Assembly: GCF_003991905.1 (NCBI RefSeq)
Contig: NZ_RSCL01000009.1
Coordinates: 1 to 64,000 of the forward strand
Length of the DNA: 64,000 bases
Reading direction: 5' to 3'
Source of the DNA: Dulcicalothrix desertica PCC 7102
GTDB lineage: Bacteria; Cyanobacteriota; Cyanobacteriia; Cyanobacteriales; Nostocaceae
The notes under the pieces are model-generated. The model had not been told where the DNA came from and did no database searches. It saw only the letters and a list, made by a program, of their open reading frames with translations. Shown one piece after another: positions 16,339-24,928 of this stretch. A program made the translations under genes and the position numbers. Each line of letters begins with the position of its first letter. Positions within the stretch are counted from its first letter, which is position 1.

Positions 16339-19300
16339 TTATGTATTTATTAAGCTCTTCCTACGTTCCTCTGTGACATCTTGAACGAGAATAGGTAGTT
16401 CAAGGTGTGGATAAGATTTTTTTATTTTCAGCATGATTTGTATTGCTGTTGCTTTATCACGAGTAACCATCGTCGCTGATTGACGTTTGATTATTTCTGT
16501 GATAATGATTGCTGCTTCTTCACTTTTTGATGCTTCTTTGTCTAAAAAGCTTAAAACACGTTTTTTGGCGCCACCATTTCGGTTAACGCTAGATAGTACA
16601 CTATTAAAATATGGAACCAACGCGCGCAGATGCTCTATGTTATTAGCTACGTGAGTTTCTAAATAGTTCGTAACAAACATTTGCATATCACGCGATGGAT
16701 GTTCACTAAACTTGAGAATATACTCTTCTATATCGCCGCCTTGCATATGTTGAGTTAATAAATGTAGTCCCAGCTTTCTAACTTCTTCATCAGTACTATC
16801 ACAGATACTAATCAACACGCTAGATGTATATTCGCTCTTCCCAAATTCTGTTGTAAATATTTTAAATGCGTATTCGCGTGTGTCTTGCCATTTACTCTCT
16901 AGTATTTTTATTGCGCTTAACATTTCTTGAGTATTATTACGGTAATTATTTAAATTTTGTGAAAATAGCTGGCGCCCAATTTCACGGACTGCAACAAGAT
17001 TATGATTGGCAAGTTGAATAATTTCGCTGGTTGTGAGTTGTAAGGCAAAACGGTCAAAATCGGAATTTAATAAATAAAAACCAAATTCCTGTAAGATGGA
17101 TGATTTTGCTTGTAGTATTTTAAATACTAAATTTTTGTCAATATCTGATATCCAATCTTGTATATTTTCTTGCAATGCTTGCACAATACGTTTATAAATA
17201 CTTGGATGTTTTTCAAGTAATATTAGTTGTTGAATAAATTGAATTATTATTGCTGGTTTTTGTGTATTATGTAAGTAACGTTTTAATAAATTTAAACCCA
17301 GCATTCTAGCTTCTTCTTTATCTGTGTCGCAAATAGTAATAATAATTTTAGATGTAAGTTCGTTAATTTTAATCTCATCTGTAAATATTTTAGCTCCAAG
17401 TTGTCTTGAATCTTGCCAATCTGAATTTAATAGACCTATTAATATGATAATTTCCTCTTGATGAATACGAATTCTTTTTAAAGATTGTAGTAAGATTGTT
17501 TGTACAGCTTTACGGACGTTGAAAAATCGAGATTTAGCAAGTTCAATAATTTCTTCAGTAGTAAAGTCATTGCTGATATGCGGATTGACTTCTAAAACTA
17601 AACTTGCTAATTGTGCTAAATCATAATTTGCCTGCAGTAGCTTGTAAATAAATTCTTTACTAATATCTTGTGCTTGTGCCCATATATTTATATTTTCTTG
17701 TACAATCTTTACTAAAAATTTACATATATCTGTACTTGTTTTGGAATTTTCAATTATTTGAATAAATTCAACTGCGATTTTGAATTGTAAACTTCGATTG
17801 TAAATTGCTAGGCGCCTGAAAATAGGTTTAATTACATTACGGATTTCAGGAAAGGGATTTTGTGCAATTGCTATAATTAAGTTGCTTCCTATAGTAATTG
17901 CTTTTGGAGTACGCCATTTATCTACTCTTTCAATGCTAATTAAGTAAACTATATCATATAAGTTTGTTACTTTTGATGTAATCTCTTTATCGTACAAGTA
18001 TATAATGATGAGGGCGCCTAGTTCTTGAACTTCTAAAATTGGATGTGCAAGCAACATGAGTAGATGATTATAGTCTATTTCACCTAGCTGTGCAGTGGAG
18101 TTAGCGACTAAATCATCAATTATTAATTTTGCTTGCTGAATTTGATTTGGCGCCAGTGCTAATAGTTTAAAGATTTTAAGTATGACACAATCTATAATAT
18201 GTTTATTTATTAAAGAAGCTGTAGAATTACTGATGATGTAAGAAGAGAGCAATTTATTTGCAAAGTTACGAGTTTTGCTATCTGGACTGGTTAATAGGTT
18301 AGCAATAAGTTGAATGTTCTCTTGAATAAATTTATTTTCTTCTATTTCCCAATAGTTTTGTTGTGTAGTAGTGTATTGAAATATACGCTGAGTTAATGCA
18401 TTAATTAATATTTGATTTTGTTCATCTCCATTTAAAGACTGTAAAGCTAACTCAAAACCGAATACTACTGTATCTATATAAGAAGAATTGACAAGTGTAA
18501 TAATAGTATCAACATTAAGTGAAGCGCAAAAGCTTTTACACTCACGTAAAATATTAACTGCGAAGTGCTGAACGGGACGACATTTACTATCCCTTAATAA
18601 CTGTAGTAGTACATGTGGATGCTGTTGCCAAAGTTCCGGAAACGCTTCTTCTCTGACATTTGGTTCCGCTAAACTTGGTTGATAACCTTTACGTCGGCGC
18701 CAACTTTTTGAAGTAAACTCGTAACGGTAGCTATTAGTGTAGAGAATGTGATTAAAGGTGAGATAGTCAGCATAAGCATCCCAATGATGAATAACTTCTC
18801 GCTGATAGTAATCCCACTTATCAAAAGTTGAACGTCGAATTGGAGGTGTATTGCCGTCAAAATATTCGAGCAGTATAGCTACAGCCATTTTAATATAGTC
18901 AGAGTCTCCGACTTCACCCAGTTTTCTTAAAGTACGCCATACTCTTCTTCTTAAATATTGCTGAGTTTGGTAGCTATACACGAATGATGGTTCGTCTTGT
19001 TCTTGCTCATGACTGTAAACACGTCGCTTTGAAGTTAGATATTTACCGTCTTCCTCATTCCAAGAATATGCTAGTAAATTATTGTCAAAGTTTCCTGGTT
19101 CTTGTTCAAAGCGATAAGCGAGAATTGCAAATACTTTTGCATCACGACGGTATTCAGCTATTTTGAAAATTCTACGTATAGCACGAAAATAGTTCGGTTG
19201 GAAAGGTACAGTACGTAAAATATTTAACAATGCTGGACGTACTAATTCATTATCAATTTGATATATCTGGTCGAGAACCGCAAAGAAAGAGTAAGGATGT

Positions 19301-19719
19301 GTTGTAGCAAATTCTTCAAATTCTGCCGAAGTCGCGCGTGCTAAGATTTGCGTATGTGTCGGTAATTTTTCTATTAACCCAAGTTGCAAATTCACTTTAG
19401 TTTGTGCATCTACGAGTTTTAGTAGTGCTTCAAAAGCAATTCGCTGTACGAACTCAGGATTTGCAGAGTTTGATTGCAATGCTTGTAGTATGGGTATAGA
19501 TTCTTCTGACCCGCACCAACCTAATGTCCAAGCAATACAGTAATCTCTTAGTGGTTCTCCTGTACCAATAAGATTGGTGAGTAATGGCGCCGCTTCTTTA
19601 ATTTGTAGTTCTCCCGCACGCCAAATTGCCCTTTCTAGTTTCCATTTGCTAGGTTTATTGTTGGTAAGACGTTCTAGAATAGCTTGTTTTTGGGCTTGTA
19701 TATCTTGAGTGCGTTTCAT
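16339..19719 (-). CDS. giant HEAT-like alpha-solenoid protein, 1126 aa
   Basis: No catalytic motif, signal peptide or membrane segment was seen. From about residue 30 the sequence is helical repeats of HEAT/ARM type (for example LERAIWRAGELQIKEAAPLL, then RDYCIAWTLGWCGSEESIPIL). A distinct charged block (about 215-330) has YRRDAKVFAILAYRFE, a YLTSKRR..YS segment and a YLRRRVWRTLRKLG helix, reminiscent of MolR/WGR-associated HEAT proteins, but no WGR domain was found. Long units of the form LGLNLLKRYL and ARMLGLNLL recur to the end. It is divergent, with a 54-bp gap, from the R2K-type ATP-grasp gene; a shared promoter region suggests a joint function, which is unknown. Confidence 0.8.
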   Translation of the reverse strand: MKRTQDIQAQKQAILERLTNNKPSKWKLERAIWRAGELQIKEAAPLLTNLIGTGEPLRDYCIAWTLGWCGSEESIPILQALQSNSANPEFVQRIAFEALLKLVDAQTKVNLQLGLIEKLPTHTQILARATSAEFEEFATTHPYSFFAVLDQIYQIDNELVRPALLNILRTVPFQPNYFRAIRRIFKIAEYRRDAKVFAILAYRFEQEPGNFDNNLLAYSWNEEDGKYLTSKRRVYSHEQEQDEPSFVYSYQTQQYLRRRVWRTLRKLGEVGDSDYIKMAVAILLEYFDGNTPPIRRSTFDKWDYYQREVIHHWDAYADYLTFNHILYTNSYRYEFTSKSWRRRKGYQPSLAEPNVREEAFPELWQQHPHVLLQLLRDSKCRPVQHFAVNILRECKSFCASLNVDTIITLVNSSYIDTVVFGFELALQSLNGDEQNQILINALTQRIFQYTTTQQNYWEIEENKFIQENIQLIANLLTSPDSKTRNFANKLLSSYIISNSTASLINKHIIDCVILKIFKLLALAPNQIQQAKLIIDDLVANSTAQLGEIDYNHLLMLLAHPILEVQELGALIIIYLYDKEITSKVTNLYDIVYLISIERVDKWRTPKAITIGSNLIIAIAQNPFPEIRNVIKPIFRRLAIYNRSLQFKIAVEFIQIIENSKTSTDICKFLVKIVQENINIWAQAQDISKEFIYKLLQANYDLAQLASLVLEVNPHISNDFTTEEIIELAKSRFFNVRKAVQTILLQSLKRIRIHQEEIIILIGLLNSDWQDSRQLGAKIFTDEIKINELTSKIIITICDTDKEEARMLGLNLLKRYLHNTQKPAIIIQFIQQLILLEKHPSIYKRIVQALQENIQDWISDIDKNLVFKILQAKSSILQEFGFYLLNSDFDRFALQLTTSEIIQLANHNLVAVREIGRQLFSQNLNNYRNNTQEMLSAIKILESKWQDTREYAFKIFTTEFGKSEYTSSVLISICDSTDEEVRKLGLHLLTQHMQGGDIEEYILKFSEHPSRDMQMFVTNYLETHVANNIEHLRALVPYFNSVLSSVNRNGGAKKRVLSFLDKEASKSEEAAIIITEIIKRQSATMVTRDKATAIQIMLKIKKSYPHLELPILVQDVTEERRKSLINT

Positions 19720-19773
19720 AAAAAGTTATGTGAAAAGTCTATTTTGGCTTAAGTTTAAATAAAATAGGGTAAT

Positions 19774-20535
19774 ATGAGTGTGATTTCTAAAGCGTTTATT
19801 GAAGAACAGGGTAATGGGCGCCTGCGAGAGGAGGAACAGTTAGTTGTTGACTCACTTTATCAACGTGGAATTCAGATTACGCTATATACAGAAAAACGTC
19901 TTCGTCGCAGACAACTTCAACTTGATGGTACGTCCTTAGTAGTTGGAGATATGCCTTGTATTTCTTTGGCTTTGAAGCAGCTTTCCATTCCCGAACCGCA
20001 ACCAAATGATTATCCTGCTTCGTTAAGTGAGTTTTTACATCGTCGTATTTGGCGCCTAACGCTTGGAGAATTAGAATTAGGCTTAAGAAATGGTAGGTAT
20101 CCAGCAATATTTGCCAAACCAGCAACTCGTCGCAAACGTTTTACAGGTTGTGTTTTTGAGTCTGAGTACGATTTGTCTCAAGTTTATGGGGTGTCACGAC
20201 AAGAAAAGTTGCTATGTTCTGAGGTTGTGACTTGGGTTAGTGAGTACCGTATTTATGTTGTGCATTCAGAAATTAGAAGTATTGATTGGTATGCAGGTAA
20301 TACGTCCATTCCAATTGATATTAAAAAGGTACAAAGAGCTATTCAAGTTTTGGATAAAGCAGGTGAGTCTTATGCTGGGTATGGAATAGACTTTGGAGTT
20401 TTGGATACGGGTCAAACTGCTTTGGTTGAGATGAATGACGGTTTTGCGCTTGGCGCCTATACTATTGATAGTACAAACTATACTGATTTAATTTGGGCAA
20501 GGTGGGAAGAACTTATAGCACAGCGTGTTAATTAA
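19774..20535 (+). CDS. ATP-grasp enzyme, R2K-clade type, 253 aa
   Basis: The family joins an acid to an amine at the cost of ATP. Visible are an N-terminal recognition part (to about 100), KPATRRKRFTG with the nucleotide-binding Lys/Arg, the WVSEYRIYVV strand typical of R2K clade members (Arg in place of the usual Lys), YGIDFGVLDTG, and the Mg-binding VEMNDGFALGAY followed by a closing helix WARWEELI. Length and order fit the DUF4343/R2K families, which turn up in conflict-related and peptide-tagging contexts. AGGG precedes the ATG. The substrate is unknown; the divergent HEAT protein may be a scaffold or target. Confidence 0.75.
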   Translation: MSVISKAFIEEQGNGRLREEEQLVVDSLYQRGIQITLYTEKRLRRRQLQLDGTSLVVGDMPCISLALKQLSIPEPQPNDYPASLSEFLHRRIWRLTLGELELGLRNGRYPAIFAKPATRRKRFTGCVFESEYDLSQVYGVSRQEKLLCSEVVTWVSEYRIYVVHSEIRSIDWYAGNTSIPIDIKKVQRAIQVLDKAGESYAGYGIDFGVLDTGQTALVEMNDGFALGAYTIDSTNYTDLIWARWEELIAQRVN

Positions 20536-20580
20536 AAATGATGCGTGAATATATATTTAATTTTTCACGCACCAAAGTTG

Positions 20581-21423
20581 TTAAATTAATTGTCGCAATT
20601 CATCCAAGGTGTTTACACTCTTAATTGCGTCTTTAATCATTTTAAGCTTTTTTAAATCTTGTACTTGAGAAACAGATTCCATTAATTCTAAGGCTTCGGC
20701 GCCGAATTTTAACTCTAGTCCTAACTCAATTGCAGCTAGAATACCCCGTTTTTCACCCAGTTGCTCACCTTCACTCAAAATTTGTTGATACCAAGGAGAC
20801 TCTTGTAATATTGCCATATCTAACCTCATAATATTTTGAACTAACGCCTTATCTAACATAAAGCTAGCAAAAAAACCTAAAAGCATGTCAAACTGCTCTA
20901 ACTGCTCGGAGGTACGTATTACTCGTAGTGCTTGTGTAATTGTCGCTTCGTTGGCGCCGTTTTGAAGAACTGGCACAAATGGTAGTAAACTCGGTACGGC
21001 GTTAAAGGCAACTTGTGCGTCTATTTCCTAGAGATTTATTACTCGATAGTCTTGACGCGCGGTTAAACCCATAAATTTAGACTTGAAAGCAGTAGGTATT
21101 TTAGCATCACTGGTTTTGAGTATATTTATAAGTACAGGGTAAACTGGCAAATCAAATTTTTCTTCAGCCAACGCTGTATACGCACGCACTCGTTTTGGCA
21201 TCTTCAATTTATAACGCAGTTGCAATTCGTTGAGGACAAGGAATTCCTTGTGTTTTGCATTCTCAACACGGATGAGAATGTCACTTTCACGACTTATCCA
21301 TTCAAACCCAGTATTAATTACTTCCTTAACTTTAAGGTCAGAAGTTTGTGTAATCCAATTTACCCATTCTTCTGGAGCAAGGCTAATTAAACGTTTAGAA
21401 CCAATATCGGATGATTTCGCCAT
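20581..21423 (-). pseudogene. Rpn/DUF-type nuclease gene split by an in-frame TAG (Trp codon)
   Basis: Two frames in one phase, 21423-21028 (131 aa) and 20976-20581 (131 aa, GTG start), join across TAG 21028-21030. The conserved text DYRVINL-stop-EIDAQVAFNAVPSLLPFVPVLQ corresponds to family members with INLWE, so Trp TGG became TAG. The N-half has SKRLISLAPEEWVNWIT, the nuclease strand EFLVLNELQLRYKLKMPKR (E-x-Q) and YPVLINIL; the C-half has FASFMLDKALVQNIM, ESPWYQQILSEGEQLGE and a helical tail. Both halves are otherwise undamaged. Whether full-length protein is made is unknown. Confidence 0.8.
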
Positions 21424-21691
21424 ATACGATTGTACTCATTCAAGGTTTAATAGTCAATATAGATGCAGCATTGACTGATTAATGTATAGAATATACAACT
21501 ATATTGATTCATGTCATTCTTTATTCAAAATAAATTACTTGAACATGACAATAATCATTCTCAAAACATAAGTAGTAGGTTTTATGCTTTTAATACAAGA
21601 GTTTTAGCAATTTCACTGTTATCAAGATTTGAGAATATGGCGATTTTTTTATACATATACGGATAGTGTTTGGTCAGTCTATCCGTTGAAA

Positions 21692-22576
21692 TTATAACGC
21701 TCTGTTGGCTCTTAAAATAGTTAAGAACTCCTGAAGTGTTGGGATAGAGGAATCTTGGCGCCAAGCAGCAGCAAATTTGAGTTTAATGGGGCAATTTGCT
21801 AGAGGTTTGCAAACTACATCTGTGCCAACTAAAGATTGGACGCTTTCCGATACAAAGCTAATGCCAATTCCAGCAGTGACTAAACATATACGAGTTTGTA
21901 GCGAGATTGATTCTTGGGCGATTTTAGGTTGAAACCCAAGTTGCTGGCAAAGTTGAATTAGTCCATTATAAAGTGCAGGACCTTCTTGTCGAGGATGTAT
22001 AATTAGTGGCTCTGAGGCAAATGCTGATAATGGAATTTGTTCATACTCCAATAAATGATGATGTTTTGGCAGCACTGCTACAAAGTTTTCCTCCAAAATA
22101 GAATGAATTTTCAAGCCTCGCTCATCGATTGGTGGGTGCAAAAATGCTATATCTATTTGGCGCCCATTTAAAGCGGTGACTTGTGCTTCTGTAGAAAGTT
22201 CTTGTAAATTGAGTTCGACATTAGGAAATGTAGAGCGAAAGTTTTTTAATAAAGTTGGAAATACCGTGTAAGTTGCGGTCGAAGTAAAGCCTATTTTTAA
22301 TTGTCCAATTTCTCCGCGAGCAGTGCGTTGGGTAAGTTGAATAGCGTTATGTGTCTGGGTAAGTAGTTGTTTTGCCTGTTCTAAAAATACCTCTCCTGCA
22401 ACAGTTAACTGCACTACACGCTTTGTCCGGGTCAGTAAAGAAACTCCTAGTTCTCGCTCTAGCACTACAATTTGCTTACTTAAAGCAGGTTGGGTTAAAT
22501 GCAGACGCTCTGCTGCTCTGCCAAAATGCAGTTCTTCAGCCACAACCACAAAATACCGTAATAAGCGCAATTCCAT
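21692..22576 (-). CDS. LysR-family transcription regulator, 294 aa
   Basis: An N-terminal winged helix (MELRLLRYFVVVAEELHFGRAA, then LTQPALSKQI) is followed by the two-lobed effector-binding domain with GQLKIGFTSTA and TAGIGISFVSES, as in the BenM/CatM-like branch. It is divergently placed, with 107 bp between, from the beta-propeller gene, the usual arrangement for a LysR regulator and its target. A dyad AATAAC-N5-GTTATT lies just before its start. The effector is unknown. Confidence 0.9.
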   Translation of the reverse strand: MELRLLRYFVVVAEELHFGRAAERLHLTQPALSKQIVVLERELGVSLLTRTKRVVQLTVAGEVFLEQAKQLLTQTHNAIQLTQRTARGEIGQLKIGFTSTATYTVFPTLLKNFRSTFPNVELNLQELSTEAQVTALNGRQIDIAFLHPPIDERGLKIHSILEENFVAVLPKHHHLLEYEQIPLSAFASEPLIIHPRQEGPALYNGLIQLCQQLGFQPKIAQESISLQTRICLVTAGIGISFVSESVQSLVGTDVVCKPLANCPIKLKFAAAWRQDSSIPTLQEFLTILRANRAL

Positions 22577-22580
22577 CTTT

Positions 22581-22602
22581 AATAACCGTGAGTTATTAAT
22601 AA
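22581..22602. promoter_or_regulatory. candidate LysR operator
   Basis: AATAACCGTGAGTTATT (22581-22597) is a perfect 6-bp dyad spaced by 5, overlapping a TTATTAATAA palindrome (22593-22602). It lies 5 bp upstream of the lysR start in the divergent gap, matching the usual autoregulatory T-N11-A site format. Confidence 0.5.
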
Positions 22603-22683
22603 CCTACTAATTATGACTTGGACACGAGGAAAATATGCTTTTAAAGTAAAGAAAAGTAACTTTCTGAGTTTAGGAAATATTTT

Positions 22684-24069
22684 GTGATGAAATGGCTGCG
22701 TTCACGATGGTTCAAAACTATTATGCTATCTATACTGGGAATGATAATAGCTCTCGTTAGCTATGGGTTACTGCAATTAATTGAGCCTGTCAGTTTGGCG
22801 CCTATTACTAAATCTTCTCAATCTATAAAATTTGCGGGAAGGGCATTATTAGTTGCTTCGGACGCTGACATGGTAGCAACTGCTTATGCTGATGGCAAAT
22901 TAGAGCGCGTTGCTGGTGTTGAAGATACTCTTACAGTTATTGGGTTACAGAATGCATTGAATAGTACTAATATACAAACTCTGCGCGTCTCTAACTCGGT
23001 GATGTCGTGGCCTCAAATTATTGCAGTATCACCAAATGGTCAACGAGCTTATGTTGTAGAAGTGCGGAGGCGCCCTAACAATAACATTCAAGCTTTTGCC
23101 AGCATTGACCAAATGCCAGATGGTCAGCAACTAACTGTTGTGGACATTGCAGATTTAAATCAACCCAAAGTCCTAGAATCTATCGCAATTGGACGCAATC
23201 CTGAACACGTAAGCATTAGCCCAGATGGTCGGTTTCTAGCGGTGAATTTAGAAGAGCCAGGACGTGAATTAGTTATCATTCAACTGCAAGAAGATGGGCA
23301 TTTGGGCAAGCGATGGTTCTTTCCAATGTCAGTGGATAACTCCCAGTCAGGCAATGGCGCCGCTATTTGGCATCCCTCTGGTAAATATATAGCAATGACT
23401 CAGGATAGTGATAGCCGAGTTGGTTTTTACAAAGTAGATATTAACTCCAGTGGAGATATTTCAATTTTGCCTTATAGTGAACCGCTTACCGTTGGGAACC
23501 ACCTTAGCAATGCTCGATTTACTACTGACGGACGTTTTTTGTTAGTACCTGATTTAAAATGGCGTACTTGGGGAATTCGAGCATTTAACTTTTTGTTGAA
23601 TCCTAAAGGGGAAATGATAGCAATTCGGTTTGAGCCAGAATCAGGTAAATTGCCTGAAGTTGTTTCTAGAGTTGAAGTTGGGCTAAGTCCAGAAGGGTTT
23701 GCCTTGAGTTCAGATAACAAGCTAATTGCTACGGTGAATATGCGCCGTACCTATTTCAGCCCTAATTTACCTCCAGCATGGAGAGGTAAACATTATAGCT
23801 CTTTATCGTTAGTGAAGTTTAATTCTCAATCTGGGAAATTAGAAACTATTGATGAGTATGGGTTTGAGGGCTTGCTACCAGAACAAGCTACTTTTGATGC
23901 AGAGGGAAAATCTCTTGCTGTTGTAATTTTCAATTATCGTGAATCATTCCCTAAAACTGGCGCGGTTGAGTTTTGGAATGTTATTAACAGCAACAAACCA
24001 CGCCTTGAACGTACTGGGTTAAAACTAAATGTTGTTCGTGGCGCCCATGATATTGTGCTTGTTCCGTAA
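22684..24069 (+). CDS. membrane-anchored beta-propeller protein, 461 aa
   Basis: A hydrophobic anchor (about 13-32, IMLSILGMIIALVSYGLLQL) is followed by a repeat domain with recurring strands of YVTN/lactonase type: IIAVSPNGQRAYVVEV, HVSISPDGRFLAVN, AIWHPSGKYIAMT, ARFTTDGRFLLVP, GFALSSDNKLIATVN, ATFDAEGKSLAVV. That is six or seven blades. Probably periplasmic; a lactonase-like enzyme or a binding protein. It is likely controlled by the divergent LysR gene. Confidence 0.75.
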   Translation: MMKWLRSRWFKTIMLSILGMIIALVSYGLLQLIEPVSLAPITKSSQSIKFAGRALLVASDADMVATAYADGKLERVAGVEDTLTVIGLQNALNSTNIQTLRVSNSVMSWPQIIAVSPNGQRAYVVEVRRRPNNNIQAFASIDQMPDGQQLTVVDIADLNQPKVLESIAIGRNPEHVSISPDGRFLAVNLEEPGRELVIIQLQEDGHLGKRWFFPMSVDNSQSGNGAAIWHPSGKYIAMTQDSDSRVGFYKVDINSSGDISILPYSEPLTVGNHLSNARFTTDGRFLLVPDLKWRTWGIRAFNFLLNPKGEMIAIRFEPESGKLPEVVSRVEVGLSPEGFALSSDNKLIATVNMRRTYFSPNLPPAWRGKHYSSLSLVKFNSQSGKLETIDEYGFEGLLPEQATFDAEGKSLAVVIFNYRESFPKTGAVEFWNVINSNKPRLERTGLKLNVVRGAHDIVLVP

Positions 24070-24169
24070 TTGAGCAATTAAATATAAAATTTTCCTGTCA
24101 ATAATAGTTTATATATCTATTGTAATATTTTTGTTCTATACTATGAAAAGTAGAACAGTAAGGTAACAT

Positions 24170-24640
24170 ATGGAAATAGCATTTACTGGAACAAGACACA
24201 CAAATTCTGAGCAAGCTTTGATTGTTAAGGATAAGTTACAGGAGATTGCTCAAATAGATGCAACTTGGCATGTGGGTGATGCAATGGGAGTTGATGCACT
24301 GGTTAGAATTGAAGCTCGGCGCCTAGCTAAAGAGTTAAATATATATGTGTGTCAAGGAAAGGAGCGTTATGAGTTTGCGAAACGTTCTAAATCGATGATT
24401 GATGCAATTGCTGGTACTTATAACAAGCTGTATGCGTTTGCGAATAAGTCTTGTCCTGCTGGATGTAAGCCATGTAGAAATCCTAATGGACAAGGTTCTG
24501 GTACTTGGTTGACTGTTGCTTACGCTTATTACCTTGGTGTGCCTGTAGAATTAATTTTTTTGGAGGATGGGTTGGTGGCGCCTGACTGGTTAGATGTGCC
24601 TACATCAGTAAATAAATATCAGCAGTTATCGCTTTGGTAA
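24170..24640 (+). CDS. SLOG/YspA-like nucleotide-sensor fold protein, 156 aa
   Basis: A Rossmann-like start MEIAFTGTRH, GDAMGVDALV (ligand loop), KERYEFAKRSKSMID and a GSGTWLTVAYAYYLGVPV helix-strand pair fit the DprA/YspA branch of the SLOG superfamily, thought to bind nucleotide derivatives in stress and conflict systems. A CPAGCKPC segment (three Cys) could bind metal. TAAGG lies 9 nt before the ATG. No partner gene is adjacent. Confidence 0.7.
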   Translation: MEIAFTGTRHTNSEQALIVKDKLQEIAQIDATWHVGDAMGVDALVRIEARRLAKELNIYVCQGKERYEFAKRSKSMIDAIAGTYNKLYAFANKSCPAGCKPCRNPNGQGSGTWLTVAYAYYLGVPVELIFLEDGLVAPDWLDVPTSVNKYQQLSLW

Positions 24641-24885
24641 ACTAATTATCATATAAAATTATATGAGCAAAGTTTATTGTAAGTTACCGTAACATGATAC
24701 ATATTTAGTGTTGGTAGCTGGTCTAGTCTGTTTCTGATGCGGCAAGTTTTATGTTACAGCTTCAAGAGTGAGATAATTATAATGTGTAATTTGTAACTTA
24801 ATATTTTGAATTTAAGTAGTTTTTTTGAGAAAAAAGCTCATTTTTATGTTTGGGTTTTGTATAAATTATATGATTTTATTTTTTG

Positions 24886-24905
24886 GGCGGGCAAGGATGC
24901 CCGCT
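24886..24905. terminator. hairpin between convergent genes
   Basis: The 7-bp stem GCGGGCA/TGCCCGC with loop AGGA lies between the SLOG gene (plus) and the alkaline-phosphatase gene (minus) after a T-rich run. It resembles a common cyanobacterial GGGCGGGCAAGATGCCCG repeat and could also terminate. Confidence 0.45.
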
Positions 24906-24928
24906 CCACAAGAATACAAGATAAATGA

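Noticed and set aside
18984-19166. 60-codon frame opposite the HEAT protein
   Set aside because: Antisense shadow without protein-like features.
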